Assembly: GCA_964485395.1 (NCBI GenBank)
Contig: CAZAJF010000002.1
Location: forward strand, 175,788 to 239,787
DNA: 64,000 nucleotides
Source: JANNSO01 sp964485395
Lineage (GTDB): Bacteria > Spirochaetota > Spirochaetia > Treponematales > UBA12059
Direction of reading: 5' to 3'
Program-made: the position numbers and the translations under genes
In this document: positions 42,813-51,458 of the stretch, one piece after another
Layout of the letters: each line of letters opens with the position of its first letter
How positions within the stretch are numbered: position 1 is the stretch's first letter
Notes under the pieces: generated by a model
Databases searched by the model: none
What the model was told of the DNA's origin: nothing
Seen by the model: the letters and a program-made list of their open reading frames with translations, nothing else

Positions 42813-43952
42813 TTATGTTAGATAATCTGGGTTTTTTTCTAGTAGAATAAATTGGTCAAGATACGTTGCATCAGTCAATTGGTCTGATTTCCTGTGTATC
42901 ATCATCGGTAATGAGGCTTCCTCCCACTCATATTCAATTCTTGCAAATGTGTTTAAAATAGCAGTAAAAATAACTTTTGCCCCTTTGACGGGTACTGCCA
43001 TACCAATTTGTTTACGCACACTTTCTTTGGAACCCAAAAAAACAAAGGAATCATCAAATGTTTGGAGACGAGCTCTTTCCCTATTTGTTAATGCTCTAGG
43101 TTCTTTCCAGTGATAAACATGAGTACCTCCACCGCCACTACCTGTAACAGTATATGAGGGACGATCAGGATGCAAGCGTTTATATATTTGGCTTATCTTT
43201 GCACCTTTTACGTTTAATTTTAACTCTTCAGGTAAATTTGAATTAAAAGCGTTTTCTCCTGGTTTGATATGCATTAGTCTACGCTTAACAACTTCAGATT
43301 GTTTTGTTAATTCATTATTTGTGAATGAAGATAATATGGGAGGATTTGTTAATGCATTTTTAGCTGAAATATCTATATTCCTATATGATATTGTAGAAGG
43401 AACTCTAAATAAAAGCCCAAGATCTTTTCTGATTCCAACAATAATAATTCTATGTCGATTTTGAGGGACACCATAATTTTCGAATTTATAATAATGGGGA
43501 AATAAATCATAGCCTTGATTATACATAGCTTTCAATATTTCAGAAAAAGCCCGACCTTCATTCGCATTTGATAAGCCTCCAACGTTTTCTGCTAAAAACC
43601 ATTTTGGTTGAAATTTCTTCAAGACGCAAATGCCATATCTATAAAGTCCGCCAAAATTACCATTAGTACCTTTTTGCTCACCAACCATGCTGAAATCATT
43701 ACAAGGAAATCCGAATGCAAAGGCATCGATTGGTTTTAAGTCATTTAGTTTTAATTCTTTTACATCACCATGGATTACAGATTCAGGTGATTGTGGGCAA
43801 ATATTTTTGATATATGTATTACATGTATCTTCATCATAATCGTTAGCCCATTGATGGTTAATCCGAATTTTGCCATCATCAGACTGAGCTTGCAAGGCAG
43901 CAGAAGCCAACCCACCAGGGCCACAAAAAAGCTCACCGAGTTTAAAGACCAT
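42813..43952 (-). CDS. DNA (cytosine-5-)-methyltransferase
   Basis: 379 residues with the m5C motifs in order: I ELFCGPGGL (about 7-15), IV AFGFPCNDFS with the catalytic cysteine (about 79), VI AENVGGL, VIII QNRHRIIIVG, a variable target-recognition region (about 190-260), IX RPSYTVTGSGGGG and X GMAVPVKGAKVI. It should protect the host from the linked NgoFVII-type nuclease. The recognition sequence cannot be read off. It starts the three-gene AT-rich island. Confidence 0.94.
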   Translation of the reverse strand: MVFKLGELFCGPGGLASAALQAQSDDGKIRINHQWANDYDEDTCNTYIKNICPQSPESVIHGDVKELKLNDLKPIDAFAFGFPCNDFSMVGEQKGTNGNFGGLYRYGICVLKKFQPKWFLAENVGGLSNANEGRAFSEILKAMYNQGYDLFPHYYKFENYGVPQNRHRIIIVGIRKDLGLLFRVPSTISYRNIDISAKNALTNPPILSSFTNNELTKQSEVVKRRLMHIKPGENAFNSNLPEELKLNVKGAKISQIYKRLHPDRPSYTVTGSGGGGTHVYHWKEPRALTNRERARLQTFDDSFVFLGSKESVRKQIGMAVPVKGAKVIFTAILNTFARIEYEWEEASLPMMIHRKSDQLTDATYLDQFILLEKNPDYLT

Positions 43953-44148
43953 AATTTCTCCTATATTTCAACTAAAAGCATATCATCTCCAACATAAAAA
44001 TTTTCCAAATACCTAAGACATCTACCAAAAACATTCATATGTTTCGTCTTGCATTACCTCGCGAATAGCATAACAGGTTTAAACAGCTAGAACAAGAAAA
44101 ATATCAACTGCAGTTAAAATTATGACAAGTTATCTAGCAATTACTACT

Positions 44149-44469
44149 TCATTTACAGCAAATCCCCTCCGGCTTCCCGATAATCCTTCTATTCACCAGT
44201 TCTTCCACCAGCCTAGCCAGCACCGGCTTGCGTTCCGCGAACAGCGACTCGCCGTCCATCTTTGCCCCGTGGGCAGACACCGGCGTTTCTTCGCCTGAGA
44301 CTGCCCAGTACCAGCCGACCTGACAATCGCCCGGATGGGAGCTTCGCAAGCCTGCAAACCAGAAACCAGTTCGGGTAAGGGCGAATCTTCCGTAATCGCG
44401 ATAGCCGCTGCCGGAAAGTTCGCGGTCCGAATTGATGTCAAAGAGCCTGGTAAGGCGGATAGTCAACAT
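44149..44469 (-). CDS. Hypothetical protein, 106 residues
   Basis: Not recognised. It is 106 residues, of mixed composition, with no signal peptide or membrane helix. GYRDYGRFALTRTGFWFAGL and WYWAVSGEETPVS suggest a small beta-rich domain; the last 30 residues are helical (FAERKPVLARLVEELVNRR). It lies 15 bases downstream of the broken nucleotidyltransferase gene on the same strand and has chromosome-like base composition. It could be the partner of that gene, but it does not look like a HEPN protein. Confidence 0.55.
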   Translation of the reverse strand: MLTIRLTRLFDINSDRELSGSGYRDYGRFALTRTGFWFAGLRSSHPGDCQVGWYWAVSGEETPVSAHGAKMDGESLFAERKPVLARLVEELVNRRIIGKPEGICCK

Positions 44470-44484
44470 GGCAGGATCACCAGG

Positions 44485-44804
44485 TTACCCATAGAGAACC
44501 ACGCCTCTTTTGGCGATTCCCTTCTCAAAACTCGCCGACCATTCGGAGCTTTCCAGAAATCTGCTGGGGCTGCATAAAACCAGTTCGAGAGGACTAGAGA
44601 TGCGCTTGAAGAGCCGCTCTCTGATGGCGGACTGAATCTTGTTTACCCCTTCAGGTGCGTCGACGATAAGGAAAAGATCGATATCCGAGTCCGGCCCGAC
44701 ACTGCCGTCAACTTGTGAGCCGAAAGAATTACCTTTTCAGGTTTTGCTATCTCGGTAATTGTCTGAAGGATAACAGGAAGATCGCGAACGGCGGCGGAAA
44801 TCAT
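44485..44804 (-). pseudogene. Frameshifted minimal nucleotidyltransferase (MNT family)
   Basis: The ATG at 44804 opens MISAAVRDLPVILQTITEIAKPEKVIL; then, in the -1 frame, FGSQVDGSVGPDSDIDLFLIVD and about 60 more residues follow to a stop at 44485. Joined, they give the GSxxxG...DSDID active site of MNT nucleotidyltransferases (antitoxin/AMPylase type). One T appears to be missing from the T-run near 44721. The original frame stops within 30 residues. It is either a true pseudogene or a single-base sequencing error. Confidence 0.85.
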
Positions 44805-44958
44805 GGTAGGCTCTTGATTCCATCGTATGCGCCAACAGTGCACCGGTCAACGCATTTCCACCTGTGCGAGAAGGTTGTTTTCTCTATAGCCATCAACCCG
44901 GAGCGCTCATACGCGGAGTCCGGATAATTCGAGTTTGCCGTACCGGTGAGCAGAACCT

Positions 44959-45954
44959 TTATAAAGAAAACTTATACGGTCTACCCCATTGTCTATCCAT
45001 GACCAGGTTCAAGGATTTGCTTTCCAGGTCGTAGAGCGATGACCAGATGGTATTCTCCTGGGATACGGCTTCGAGCAGGTTGAACGGGGCGACGAGCGTA
45101 CCGCGTGAACGCTCGAGTTCCAAGCTGGCGGCATCGAATCGGGGGCATCGACCCGCGAAGGAGTCGAGACCGGCAAAGATGAAATTCGTGGATATCTGCC
45201 AGCTTTGCCGCGGTTTTGTTACGACCAGACGACCACCCGCGAATTCCAGGATTGCCGAGGCCCCTCGGGAATCCGTTACCAGGTAATGGATGGGAACATT
45301 GCCGAAATCAATGTTGTAAGCTGCGGCTATGGCAACTGCCTCCGCGACGTCTGCCGCTCCATCGAGCATCAGGCGGATGAGGAGCAATTCGTCCACAGTA
45401 GTTTTGGCCGGATCTAAACCCGAATCAGCCGAATCGACCGCCATCATCCCGACGGCGAGGCCTTTTTCGTTCATGCCGTCGAACGGCAGGAACGGAGCCT
45501 CGATAAGTCTGTCGGGAGCATCGGTAAGCGATGATTCGGCCGCATAGCCCAGATAGGAAATGTCCACAAGGGAAATCGAGGCGAAACCGTTTGAAGGCGC
45601 CGTATGCAATACCAGCGCAGGGTGGCGATACCAGTCGAAATTCCGGCCTAAAATCCGGTGTCCGCGGCCGTCCACCGCTGCGATGCAGGTACAGGCAAAA
45701 AAGTTTCCGTGCTTTCTCTCCGGCGGAATCAGCGTTTCCGCAAGCGAATAGCTGGCTTTATAGCGCAATTCATACAGGGGGAAGCTGTCCAGCTGCCGCA
45801 GGCTTCCCAGAGGAACGCCTGTCGAAGATACGATCTCCGTAAACTTTGGCCCATTATCCGTGGCCTCCCGACCGGCGGATTTTCGTCCGGCGCACCCAGT
45901 GAAAAAAACCAATAAAAGAACCAGCAGCGTCAGATAGGTACGATTGATGCGCAT
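44959..45954 (-). CDS. Lipoprotein of the linear-amide/choloylglycine Ntn-hydrolase type
   Basis: 331 residues. The signal peptide ends in the lipobox LVFFTGC (Cys21), so it should be a membrane-anchored lipoprotein. Residues 85-331 form an Ntn hydrolase: a candidate nucleophile Cys88 in FFACTCIAAVDG followed by ILGRNFDWYRH, and the later FDGMNEKGLAVGMM (about 155-168), the C45/choloylglycine pattern. Such enzymes self-cleave to expose the N-terminal cysteine, then hydrolyse amides (bile salts, penicillin V, N-acyl homoserine lactones or N-acyl amino acids). Substrate unknown. Confidence 0.82.
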   Translation of the reverse strand: MRINRTYLTLLVLLLVFFTGCAGRKSAGREATDNGPKFTEIVSSTGVPLGSLRQLDSFPLYELRYKASYSLAETLIPPERKHGNFFACTCIAAVDGRGHRILGRNFDWYRHPALVLHTAPSNGFASISLVDISYLGYAAESSLTDAPDRLIEAPFLPFDGMNEKGLAVGMMAVDSADSGLDPAKTTVDELLLIRLMLDGAADVAEAVAIAAAYNIDFGNVPIHYLVTDSRGASAILEFAGGRLVVTKPRQSWQISTNFIFAGLDSFAGRCPRFDAASLELERSRGTLVAPFNLLEAVSQENTIWSSLYDLESKSLNLVMDRQWGRPYKFSL

Positions 45955-45987
45955 GGTTAACGTCTCTTTCCGGGAAACGGGAATTTT

Positions 45988-46209
45988 CTACTTCTCGTTC
46001 CCCCGCTTGAAGTTACCGGTGATCTTTGCCAGGAACAGCTGCAGTTCGTACTTGTTGTCCAGGTCGATCACACGCAGCAGTTTGTTATAGTCCTTGCTTA
46101 CGGCGGTCATCACTTCCTTGCCCTTGTAATAAATCAAAGCTTTTTTATCCTTTATCAACTTATAGGAAAAAGGCTGTTCGTCGAAAAGGATGTTGCGTTT
46201 GTCTTCCAT
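45988..46209 (-). CDS. Hypothetical protein, 73 residues
   Basis: Not recognised. It is lysine-rich and mixed alpha/beta in appearance (YKLIKDKKALIYYKGKEVMTAV, then a helical tail LQLFLAKITGNFKRGN). No signal peptide. It is 33 bases upstream of the Ntn-hydrolase gene on the same strand, so it is possibly co-transcribed. Codon use looks normal for the neighbourhood. Confidence 0.6.
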   Translation of the reverse strand: MEDKRNILFDEQPFSYKLIKDKKALIYYKGKEVMTAVSKDYNKLLRVIDLDNKYELQLFLAKITGNFKRGNEK

Positions 46210-46274
46210 GTCGATAGTATCTCACCGACCGTGCATAACTGCAATGGAGAGCGGCAAACCCGGCCTCAGGATAA

Positions 46275-47153
46275 CTACCACCCCTTTCCTGAGCGCACAA
46301 GCCGGAAACCTACACCGCTATCCGTGAGCAAGGGATTGGCGTAAGCCCGTCTGCTGGACTGGATGCAGTCGCCGCCATCGCCCCAGCACCCGCCGCGACA
46401 TACGCGTTCGGTACCGGAACGTGCGCCTTCCGGATTCTTTTGTGCGCCGGCATTATAGCTGCCATACCAGTCCCAGCAGGTTTCAAACACGTTGCCATGC
46501 ATATCAAATAAACCAAACGCATTGGCCTTATAGCTTCCTACCGCGCTGGTTTTTACCAAATTTGCACCCCCGGCCGCACCATTGTAGGGAATATACCCGT
46601 TGAAATTCGCTTGCGTGGAACTCAAACTGGTCCCAAACGCCGTTGCGGCGGTGGTTCCGGCTCTGCAGGCATACTCCCACTCCGCCTCTGTGGGCATGCG
46701 ATAGCCATTGGCCGCAAAGCTGCAGCCTGCTGCGTTCCAAGCCGCGTCGTCTGTCGTTGGCACAAGCCCCCACTTGCCGGGGTCGGTACTGTTCTTGATG
46801 CTGTAGCAGGGGGTCAGTCCCTCCTTGATGCTGCGTTGATTGCAATACACCAGGATATCGTACCAGCTCACCTGTTCCACCGGCTGCTTATCGCCCTTGA
46901 ACTCGCTCGGATTGGAACCCATAACAGCCATCCACTCGGCTTGTGTTACTTCATACGCGCCCATGTAAAACGCGCTTACGGTTACGCTGTGCTGAGGGCC
47001 TTCGTTATCCCTGCGATCCTGTTGATTCACCGGGCTGCCCATTATGAAAGTGCCGCCGGGAATTGCGACCATGCCGCTCTGAGTCTGCGCCCATAATCCC
47101 GTAGCCATGATGAATAAACACGCCGGCAAGAAAAAAAAATGTTTAAAACTCAT
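46275..47153 (-). CDS. Secreted formylglycine-generating-enzyme-like (SUMF1) domain protein
   Basis: 292 residues from the ATG at 47153 behind AGGAG; the frame extends 24 codons upstream without a ribosome binding site. The signal peptide is about 1-23. The SUMF1/FGE-sulfatase domain starts at IPGGTFIMGSP (about 32-42), with YEVTQAEWMAVMG, MPTEAEWEYACRAG (about 172-185) and VCRGGCWGDGGDCIQSSRRA near the end. In true FGE two cysteines bind copper; here GGCWGDGGDC keeps two cysteines but in a non-standard setting. Many such proteins are not sulfatase activators. No sulfatase is nearby. Confidence 0.85.
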   Translation of the reverse strand: MSFKHFFFLPACLFIMATGLWAQTQSGMVAIPGGTFIMGSPVNQQDRRDNEGPQHSVTVSAFYMGAYEVTQAEWMAVMGSNPSEFKGDKQPVEQVSWYDILVYCNQRSIKEGLTPCYSIKNSTDPGKWGLVPTTDDAAWNAAGCSFAANGYRMPTEAEWEYACRAGTTAATAFGTSLSSTQANFNGYIPYNGAAGGANLVKTSAVGSYKANAFGLFDMHGNVFETCWDWYGSYNAGAQKNPEGARSGTERVCRGGCWGDGGDCIQSSRRAYANPLLTDSGVGFRLVRSGKGW

Positions 47154-47457
47154 CACAGACAACTCCTGAATTAAAATCTCATCGTCAAGATGCCTTACTG
47201 TAGCGTCTTGCCTTGCATCTGTCATGCGAACTTTGGTTCGGCAGCAAGCCGGGCAGCGCTCATGCGGATCAAGCTGCTATTGGTCGAGCGTGCATATCGC
47301 CTTGACTCAGAGAGGGGTATCCGGGCTGCAAAGCCGAGGGCCAGGTTTTCCAATCATCGAACAAAGCGCGCGGGGTTAGGCCGGCATACGAGCGATTCCA
47401 CCCTGCTTCGTGCACCGGCAATTCCGAACTGATTGATCTGGTAAATTTATTTTTACG
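47154..47457. other. 304-bp stretch without a recognised gene
   Basis: It contains the ribosome binding site of the SUMF1 gene and nothing else I can name. Open frames on either strand are short and lack start signals. Confidence 0.5.
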
Positions 47458-47898
47458 CTATTCGGTTCTGCCTGAAGATTCCGCCACCGTTACCAGGAGA
47501 TCCACGAGTGTTTCCCAATTTTGCTCCGAGACCGAGTTTTGAAGTTTTTCTATCCAAGCGCCGGCGATTTTTTTTACTTCTTCCCGGGTTTTGATGCCCT
47601 TGGCCGACAGTCGGATCAGCCGGATTCTTTTATCCGCAGGAGAATCGGTTCTGTGGATTAATCCCAGGCGCTCAAGGGCGGCAAGAGCCCGGGTAACATT
47701 CGCCTTATCCACCTGAAGCCGTCGGGAAAGAACGTCCTGGGGAATTTGCTCTTCCGGTTCAAGGGCCAGCAGATATGCCTGCTGGCCCGGCCCTATACCG
47801 TAAGGTTTTAGCTTGCGGCTGAAATATGCGCCGGCTGATCGGTTCAATACCGAAATGGCCAAGCCGAACTGGTTTTTCGTATCGACATTCTGTGACAT
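47458..47898 (-). CDS. MarR-family transcriptional regulator
   Basis: 146 residues, standard MarR length. The winged helix covers about 50-110, with the recognition region DVLSRRLQVDKANVTRALAALERLGLIHR and wing DSPADKRIRLIRLSAKG. Long terminal helices form the dimer. It is the second gene after the nmrA-like reductase (24-base gap) and probably represses both through the palindrome at 48786. The ligand is unknown. Confidence 0.93.
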   Translation of the reverse strand: MSQNVDTKNQFGLAISVLNRSAGAYFSRKLKPYGIGPGQQAYLLALEPEEQIPQDVLSRRLQVDKANVTRALAALERLGLIHRTDSPADKRIRLIRLSAKGIKTREEVKKIAGAWIEKLQNSVSEQNWETLVDLLVTVAESSGRTE

Positions 47899-47922
47899 GC
47901 GTTGATGGTAACCTAACTTCCG

Positions 47923-48768
47923 TTAAACGAAAAGATGGCGGTTCTCTTGCAGGAAGGCGGTTAAATCCTTAGGAGGCCTTCCGAGTAATCGCCCGGTATC
48001 GTCCGTAGTGATGTCTCCCTTGCCGAATTTTATGATTGAATATAAAGCCAGCATGACCAGACTCATTCCCAACGGGCGTTTTTTTGCATGATACGCGAGG
48101 AATTCAAAAGGTCCCGGATTTTTATATAAAATGGTTTTTCCGAGAACCTTGGTCAATTGATCCGCGATTTCCTGGTAAGAAAAACTTGCAAGGCCGGTCA
48201 CGGTATACGCCTTGTTCTGCAATTTTTCATCCAGCAAAATCTCGACGGCGCAGTTGGCGATATCCTCCGCATCGATGAAATTCGTTCTACCCTTGCCGGC
48301 AGGCACGAAGAGCCGGCTTTCATGCCTGATTTCCGGCAGGTGGGTGGTAGTAAGATTTTGCATGAAGAAACTCGGCCGAATCAAGGAGTGCGGAATATCC
48401 AGTTTTTCAAGATATTTTTCTACTTTGAAGTGGGGTACCCAGGGATTAGTCTCAGCTCCCTGAACGGACATGAATACGGTTTGGGGAATAGCTCGTTCTT
48501 TCAGGAATTCCATGAATGGAAGCATGTCTCTCTTGATGTTTGATATATGGGGCGGTCGCATAAGGAAGACCCCATGAACAGCGGCAAGGGCAGGTTCCCA
48601 ACTAGCCGAATCGGCAAAGGTAAACTCTACGGTTTCCAAATTGAGCTGGGCAGGCATCGTTTTCCCAGGCAGAACCGAAGCCCTAACCGCATGTCCCCTT
48701 CTTAACAATTCCTTTACCGCAAAGGCCCCGACGTTGCCGCTTGCTCCGGTGATAAAATATGTTTGCAT
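47923..48768 (-). CDS. NmrA-like NAD(P)-binding protein
   Basis: 281 residues from the ATG at 48768, with AGGAG seven bases upstream. An atypical SDR: the nucleotide loop GASGNVGAF is at residues 8-16, PGKTMPAQLNLETVEFTFAD follows, and FIDAEDIANCAVEIL is near 165. NmrA/QOR2-like proteins sense or use NAD(P)H, often in quinone or aldehyde stress. The last 60 residues resemble the NmrA C-terminal region. It is the first gene of a MarR-controlled pair. Confidence 0.87.
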   Translation of the reverse strand: MQTYFITGASGNVGAFAVKELLRRGHAVRASVLPGKTMPAQLNLETVEFTFADSASWEPALAAVHGVFLMRPPHISNIKRDMLPFMEFLKERAIPQTVFMSVQGAETNPWVPHFKVEKYLEKLDIPHSLIRPSFFMQNLTTTHLPEIRHESRLFVPAGKGRTNFIDAEDIANCAVEILLDEKLQNKAYTVTGLASFSYQEIADQLTKVLGKTILYKNPGPFEFLAYHAKKRPLGMSLVMLALYSIIKFGKGDITTDDTGRLLGRPPKDLTAFLQENRHLFV

Positions 48769-48785
48769 CTTGACTCCTATATTTA

Positions 48786-48828
48786 GTTGCGTACGCAACA
48801 TTATATTGAAGTCGCATTACTTATACAA
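48786..48828 (-). promoter_or_regulatory. Promoter and MarR-type operator of the nmrA-marR operon
   Basis: On the minus strand TTGTAT (48828-48823), 17 bases, TATAAT (48805-48800). Directly after the -10 comes the perfect 14-bp palindrome GTTGCGTACGCAAC (48799-48786), which would overlap the transcription start, as MarR operators often do. It ends 17 bases before the nmrA ATG. Confidence 0.75.
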
Positions 48829-48851
48829 GCGTCGGGGAGCAACAAGCCTTG

Positions 48852-49232
48852 TTATCGCCTCCTGGCGATCATCTCGATCTCCACCTGGGCGCCTAAAGGC
48901 AATGAGGCTACGCCGACGGTGGTTCTGGCAGGATAGGGTGCGGTAAATTGCTTGGAATAAACGGCATTCATGGCGGAAAAATTATTCATGTCGGTTAAAA
49001 AAACATTCACTTTCTCGACGCAGTCCGGGTTCAAGCCTGCGGCTTCCAACACCTTGAAAAGATTCTTGAAGCATTGCCCGGTCTGGTCGGTAAAGCTGCC
49101 TTCAACTATCTTTCCCGTTTTGGAATCGATGGGAGTCTGTCCCGATAAAAAAATCAAGTCGCCCGATTCGATGGCATGTGAATAAGGTCCAATTGCGCTT
49201 GCGTCCGATGCATTAATCGCTTTTCTGCCCAT
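48852..49232 (-). CDS. ridA: RidA-family enamine/imine deaminase
   Basis: 126 residues from the ATG at 49232. RidA features: IGPYSHAIESGDLIFLSGQTPID (about 15-37) and the C-terminal arginine in PARTTVGVASLPLGAQVEIEMIA (about 103-125). RidA hydrolyses reactive enamines and imines made by PLP enzymes; some paralogues serve catabolic operons. It lies downstream of glycerate kinase on the same strand, separated by the double-hairpin repeat, so co-regulation with the GntR operon is possible but not proven. Confidence 0.92.
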   Translation of the reverse strand: MGRKAINASDASAIGPYSHAIESGDLIFLSGQTPIDSKTGKIVEGSFTDQTGQCFKNLFKVLEAAGLNPDCVEKVNVFLTDMNNFSAMNAVYSKQFTAPYPARTTVGVASLPLGAQVEIEMIARRR

Positions 49233-49257
49233 AATCAATTCCCCCTTCTAAGGTTAT

Positions 49258-49320
49258 GGGCACCTATAATAACCCTGTTGGCTATCAGAAGTGCCTCACT
49301 GATTCCTTACAGGAATCAGG
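49258..49320. repeat. Dispersed double-hairpin repeat, copy 2
   Basis: It matches the element at 21578 in about 61 of 66 bases. Hairpin 1 (49259-49295) has lost some pairing (TATAATAACC against GGCTATCAGA); hairpin 2, CTGATTCC-TTACA-GGAATCAG (49299-49319), is intact. It lies downstream of glycerate kinase and upstream of ridA. Confidence 0.85.
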
Positions 49321-49341
49321 TTTACCAATTTCATCGAGGGA

Positions 49342-50769
49342 TTATAGCTCATTTTGACGTCCAATCGAAGGATCCTCCGTCGATTGATATCCTTCTCCGG
49401 ATTTTTCTGGAATAACCAAAATAGCCAGGTCGCAGACATTGGTTCCGGTTGGCCCGGTTTTCAGCAAGGCGTCCAGCTTATCGAAAAAGGCGTAGGAATC
49501 ATTGTTAGCGAGAAAAAATTGGATATCGAGGCCGGCCGCTTTCGACTCAGCCAGCAAGGGCAGAGAAGCAAAGGCGCCGGTCGCGTCCGTCGGGCCGTCG
49601 GAGCCGTCGGTTGATGCTGCCAGAAATGCAAGCCCCTTACAGGCGCTTGCCGAGTTCAGCCCCATTTTCCCAAGAGCCGAAAGGAAAGAAAGCGCCATTT
49701 CCTGGTTTCGGCCGCCCTTGCCCGAACCGCGCAGCGTTACCGTCGTTTCCCCGCCGGCGATTACGCACGCCGGCCTGGCAAGCGGAAAACCCGACTCGGC
49801 TATGTCGGCTGCAATTCCGTGCAGCACAAGCGCCGCCTCGCGCGCCTCGCCGGCAAGCCTGGAGCTTAGCAGCAGCGTGGAATATCCCAGTTCCCGTGCC
49901 TTGTATCCCGCCGCCATCAACGCCAGACGGTTCGTGCCTATCAGCATGTTGCGCACTCGTGCAAATATTTCATCACCAGGTTTCGGGGTTTCCGGAATGG
50001 TTCCGGCTGCGCCTTCGGCGAGGCGCTTCATCACGGATTCGGGCATTTTTTCCGCAAGGCCATGACGGTTTACAAGCTCCAGCGCGTCTGCGAAGCTGCC
50101 GCGATCTGGTACCGTGGGTCCTGAGGCGATGGCATCGAGGTCGTCGCCCATGACGTCGGACAGGATAAGCGATAGAACGGTAGCCGGTGCCGCGGCTGCC
50201 GCGAGCAGGCCGCCCTTTACCGCAGACAGGTGCTTGCGCACGCAATTTACTTCCTGTATGGCCGCTCCGGACGCGAGAAGAAGCTTCGTGCACGCCGCTT
50301 TGTCCTCCAGGCTCAATCCCGGCGCAGGAGCGCAGAGCAGGGAGGAACCGCCACCCGAGATCAGCACCAGCACCAAAGTCCGCTCGTCAGCCGCACGAGC
50401 CAAGGATAGGATCCGCGACGCGGCTTCCTCCGAGCGCGAATCGGGGATGGGGTGAGCCGCCACTGTCCTCGCGATGTGTCGCGGAGGATCGAGACATTCT
50501 TCCTTGATGACTGCAAGCCCGCTGAAATCAAGTCCGACCAGAGCAGCCTCCGCTCCCTTGGCCATTGCGGCTGCTCCTTTGCCGAAACCCAGCACCAGAA
50601 TACGGTCGAACAGCGAAAGATCGTATCGGGCTTCTTCCAATTCGGTCTTCGCCTCGAGGAAACCGCCTTGCACCGCGAGACAGTTTTTTACCATCAGGTA
50701 AGGGTCGACACGTTTCAAAGCTGCCCGGAATATGGACTCGGCATCAAGAGAGCCCTTATCATATGTCAT
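49342..50769 (-). CDS. Glycerate 2-kinase (MOFRL/GckA type)
   Basis: 475 residues. The N-terminal DUF4147 domain has VLGFGKGAAAMAKGAE (about 58-73), LVLISGGGSSLLCAP (about 140-154) and LSDVMGDDLDAIASGPTVPD (about 208-227). The C-terminal MOFRL domain has GGETTVTLRGSGKGGRNQEMALSF and STDGSDGPTDATGAF (about 416). The family phosphorylates D-glycerate to 2-phosphoglycerate (GckA/TtuD). It follows two gntR genes by 17 bases, tying it to the transketolase/TRAP regulon and giving that pathway its only visible kinase. Confidence 0.93.
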   Translation of the reverse strand: MTYDKGSLDAESIFRAALKRVDPYLMVKNCLAVQGGFLEAKTELEEARYDLSLFDRILVLGFGKGAAAMAKGAEAALVGLDFSGLAVIKEECLDPPRHIARTVAAHPIPDSRSEEAASRILSLARAADERTLVLVLISGGGSSLLCAPAPGLSLEDKAACTKLLLASGAAIQEVNCVRKHLSAVKGGLLAAAAAPATVLSLILSDVMGDDLDAIASGPTVPDRGSFADALELVNRHGLAEKMPESVMKRLAEGAAGTIPETPKPGDEIFARVRNMLIGTNRLALMAAGYKARELGYSTLLLSSRLAGEAREAALVLHGIAADIAESGFPLARPACVIAGGETTVTLRGSGKGGRNQEMALSFLSALGKMGLNSASACKGLAFLAASTDGSDGPTDATGAFASLPLLAESKAAGLDIQFFLANNDSYAFFDKLDALLKTGPTGTNVCDLAILVIPEKSGEGYQSTEDPSIGRQNEL

Positions 50770-50786
50770 GGTTACCTCTGAAACAG

Positions 50787-51458
50787 TTAGTGTCCAGCCT
50801 GTATCTTTGCAAGCAGTGCGTCGCGGCTGCGCAGGTTATGCTGGATAAGTGCTTCCTGCGCCTTTACGGGCTCGCGGCTCTTGAACGCCTCGATGATTTC
50901 CTGGTGCTCGGGCAGCGTTACTTCCGGCGTGCGTACGAGACCGCGGATCCAGCTGCGGTGCACGCATCCCAGGTTGCTGTCGATGTCCGTCAATATAGGG
51001 TTGCCGGAAGCCTCGATGATTCCTTCGTGAAACAGTTTGTCCTCAGCCAGGTATGCCTCGGTTTTCGCCGAATCGAACGGTGGGGCCATGCCGGCAAACC
51101 TTTCGCAGAGCCTTTCGAGCATGGCGGGGTTCCCGCCGGCTTTTACCAGTTCGACCGCCAATCGGCCGGCCATGCCTTCGAGCCCCGCCCGTACCGCGAA
51201 AATGTGAATCAGCTCTAGTGATGACAATTCGGGAACGAACAAACCTTCGCCTTCGTGCCTGCCAGCGCGGCGCTCAAGAAAACGCTCTCCTATCAGTCGG
51301 CTTACGGCCTCGTTTACCGGGGTAGGGCTTACCCCGAGCTCGACGGCTATTTTTCGCTTGTCGATCTTTGCTCCGGGCGCAAGTTCGCCTTCGATGATAA
51401 GCAACTTGAGGCGTGTGTAGACTTCGTCGGCAAGAACGACGGATTCCAGCTTGTTCAT
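50787..51458 (-). CDS. GntR-family (FCD type) transcriptional regulator, paralogue A
   Basis: 223 residues. The GntR winged helix covers 5-75 (LADEVYTRLKLLIIEGELAPGAKIDKRKIAVELGVSPTPVNEAVSRLIGE). An FCD ligand-binding domain covers about 85-215; its histidine/aspartate metal ligands are expected in DKLFHEGIIEASGN and the late segment. Its start is joined to the stop of paralogue B by TAATG. The two regulators are diverged copies (same length, same N-terminal layout) and may act as a heterodimer or on two inducers. Confidence 0.92.
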   Translation of the reverse strand: MNKLESVVLADEVYTRLKLLIIEGELAPGAKIDKRKIAVELGVSPTPVNEAVSRLIGERFLERRAGRHEGEGLFVPELSSLELIHIFAVRAGLEGMAGRLAVELVKAGGNPAMLERLCERFAGMAPPFDSAKTEAYLAEDKLFHEGIIEASGNPILTDIDSNLGCVHRSWIRGLVRTPEVTLPEHQEIIEAFKSREPVKAQEALIQHNLRSRDALLAKIQAGH

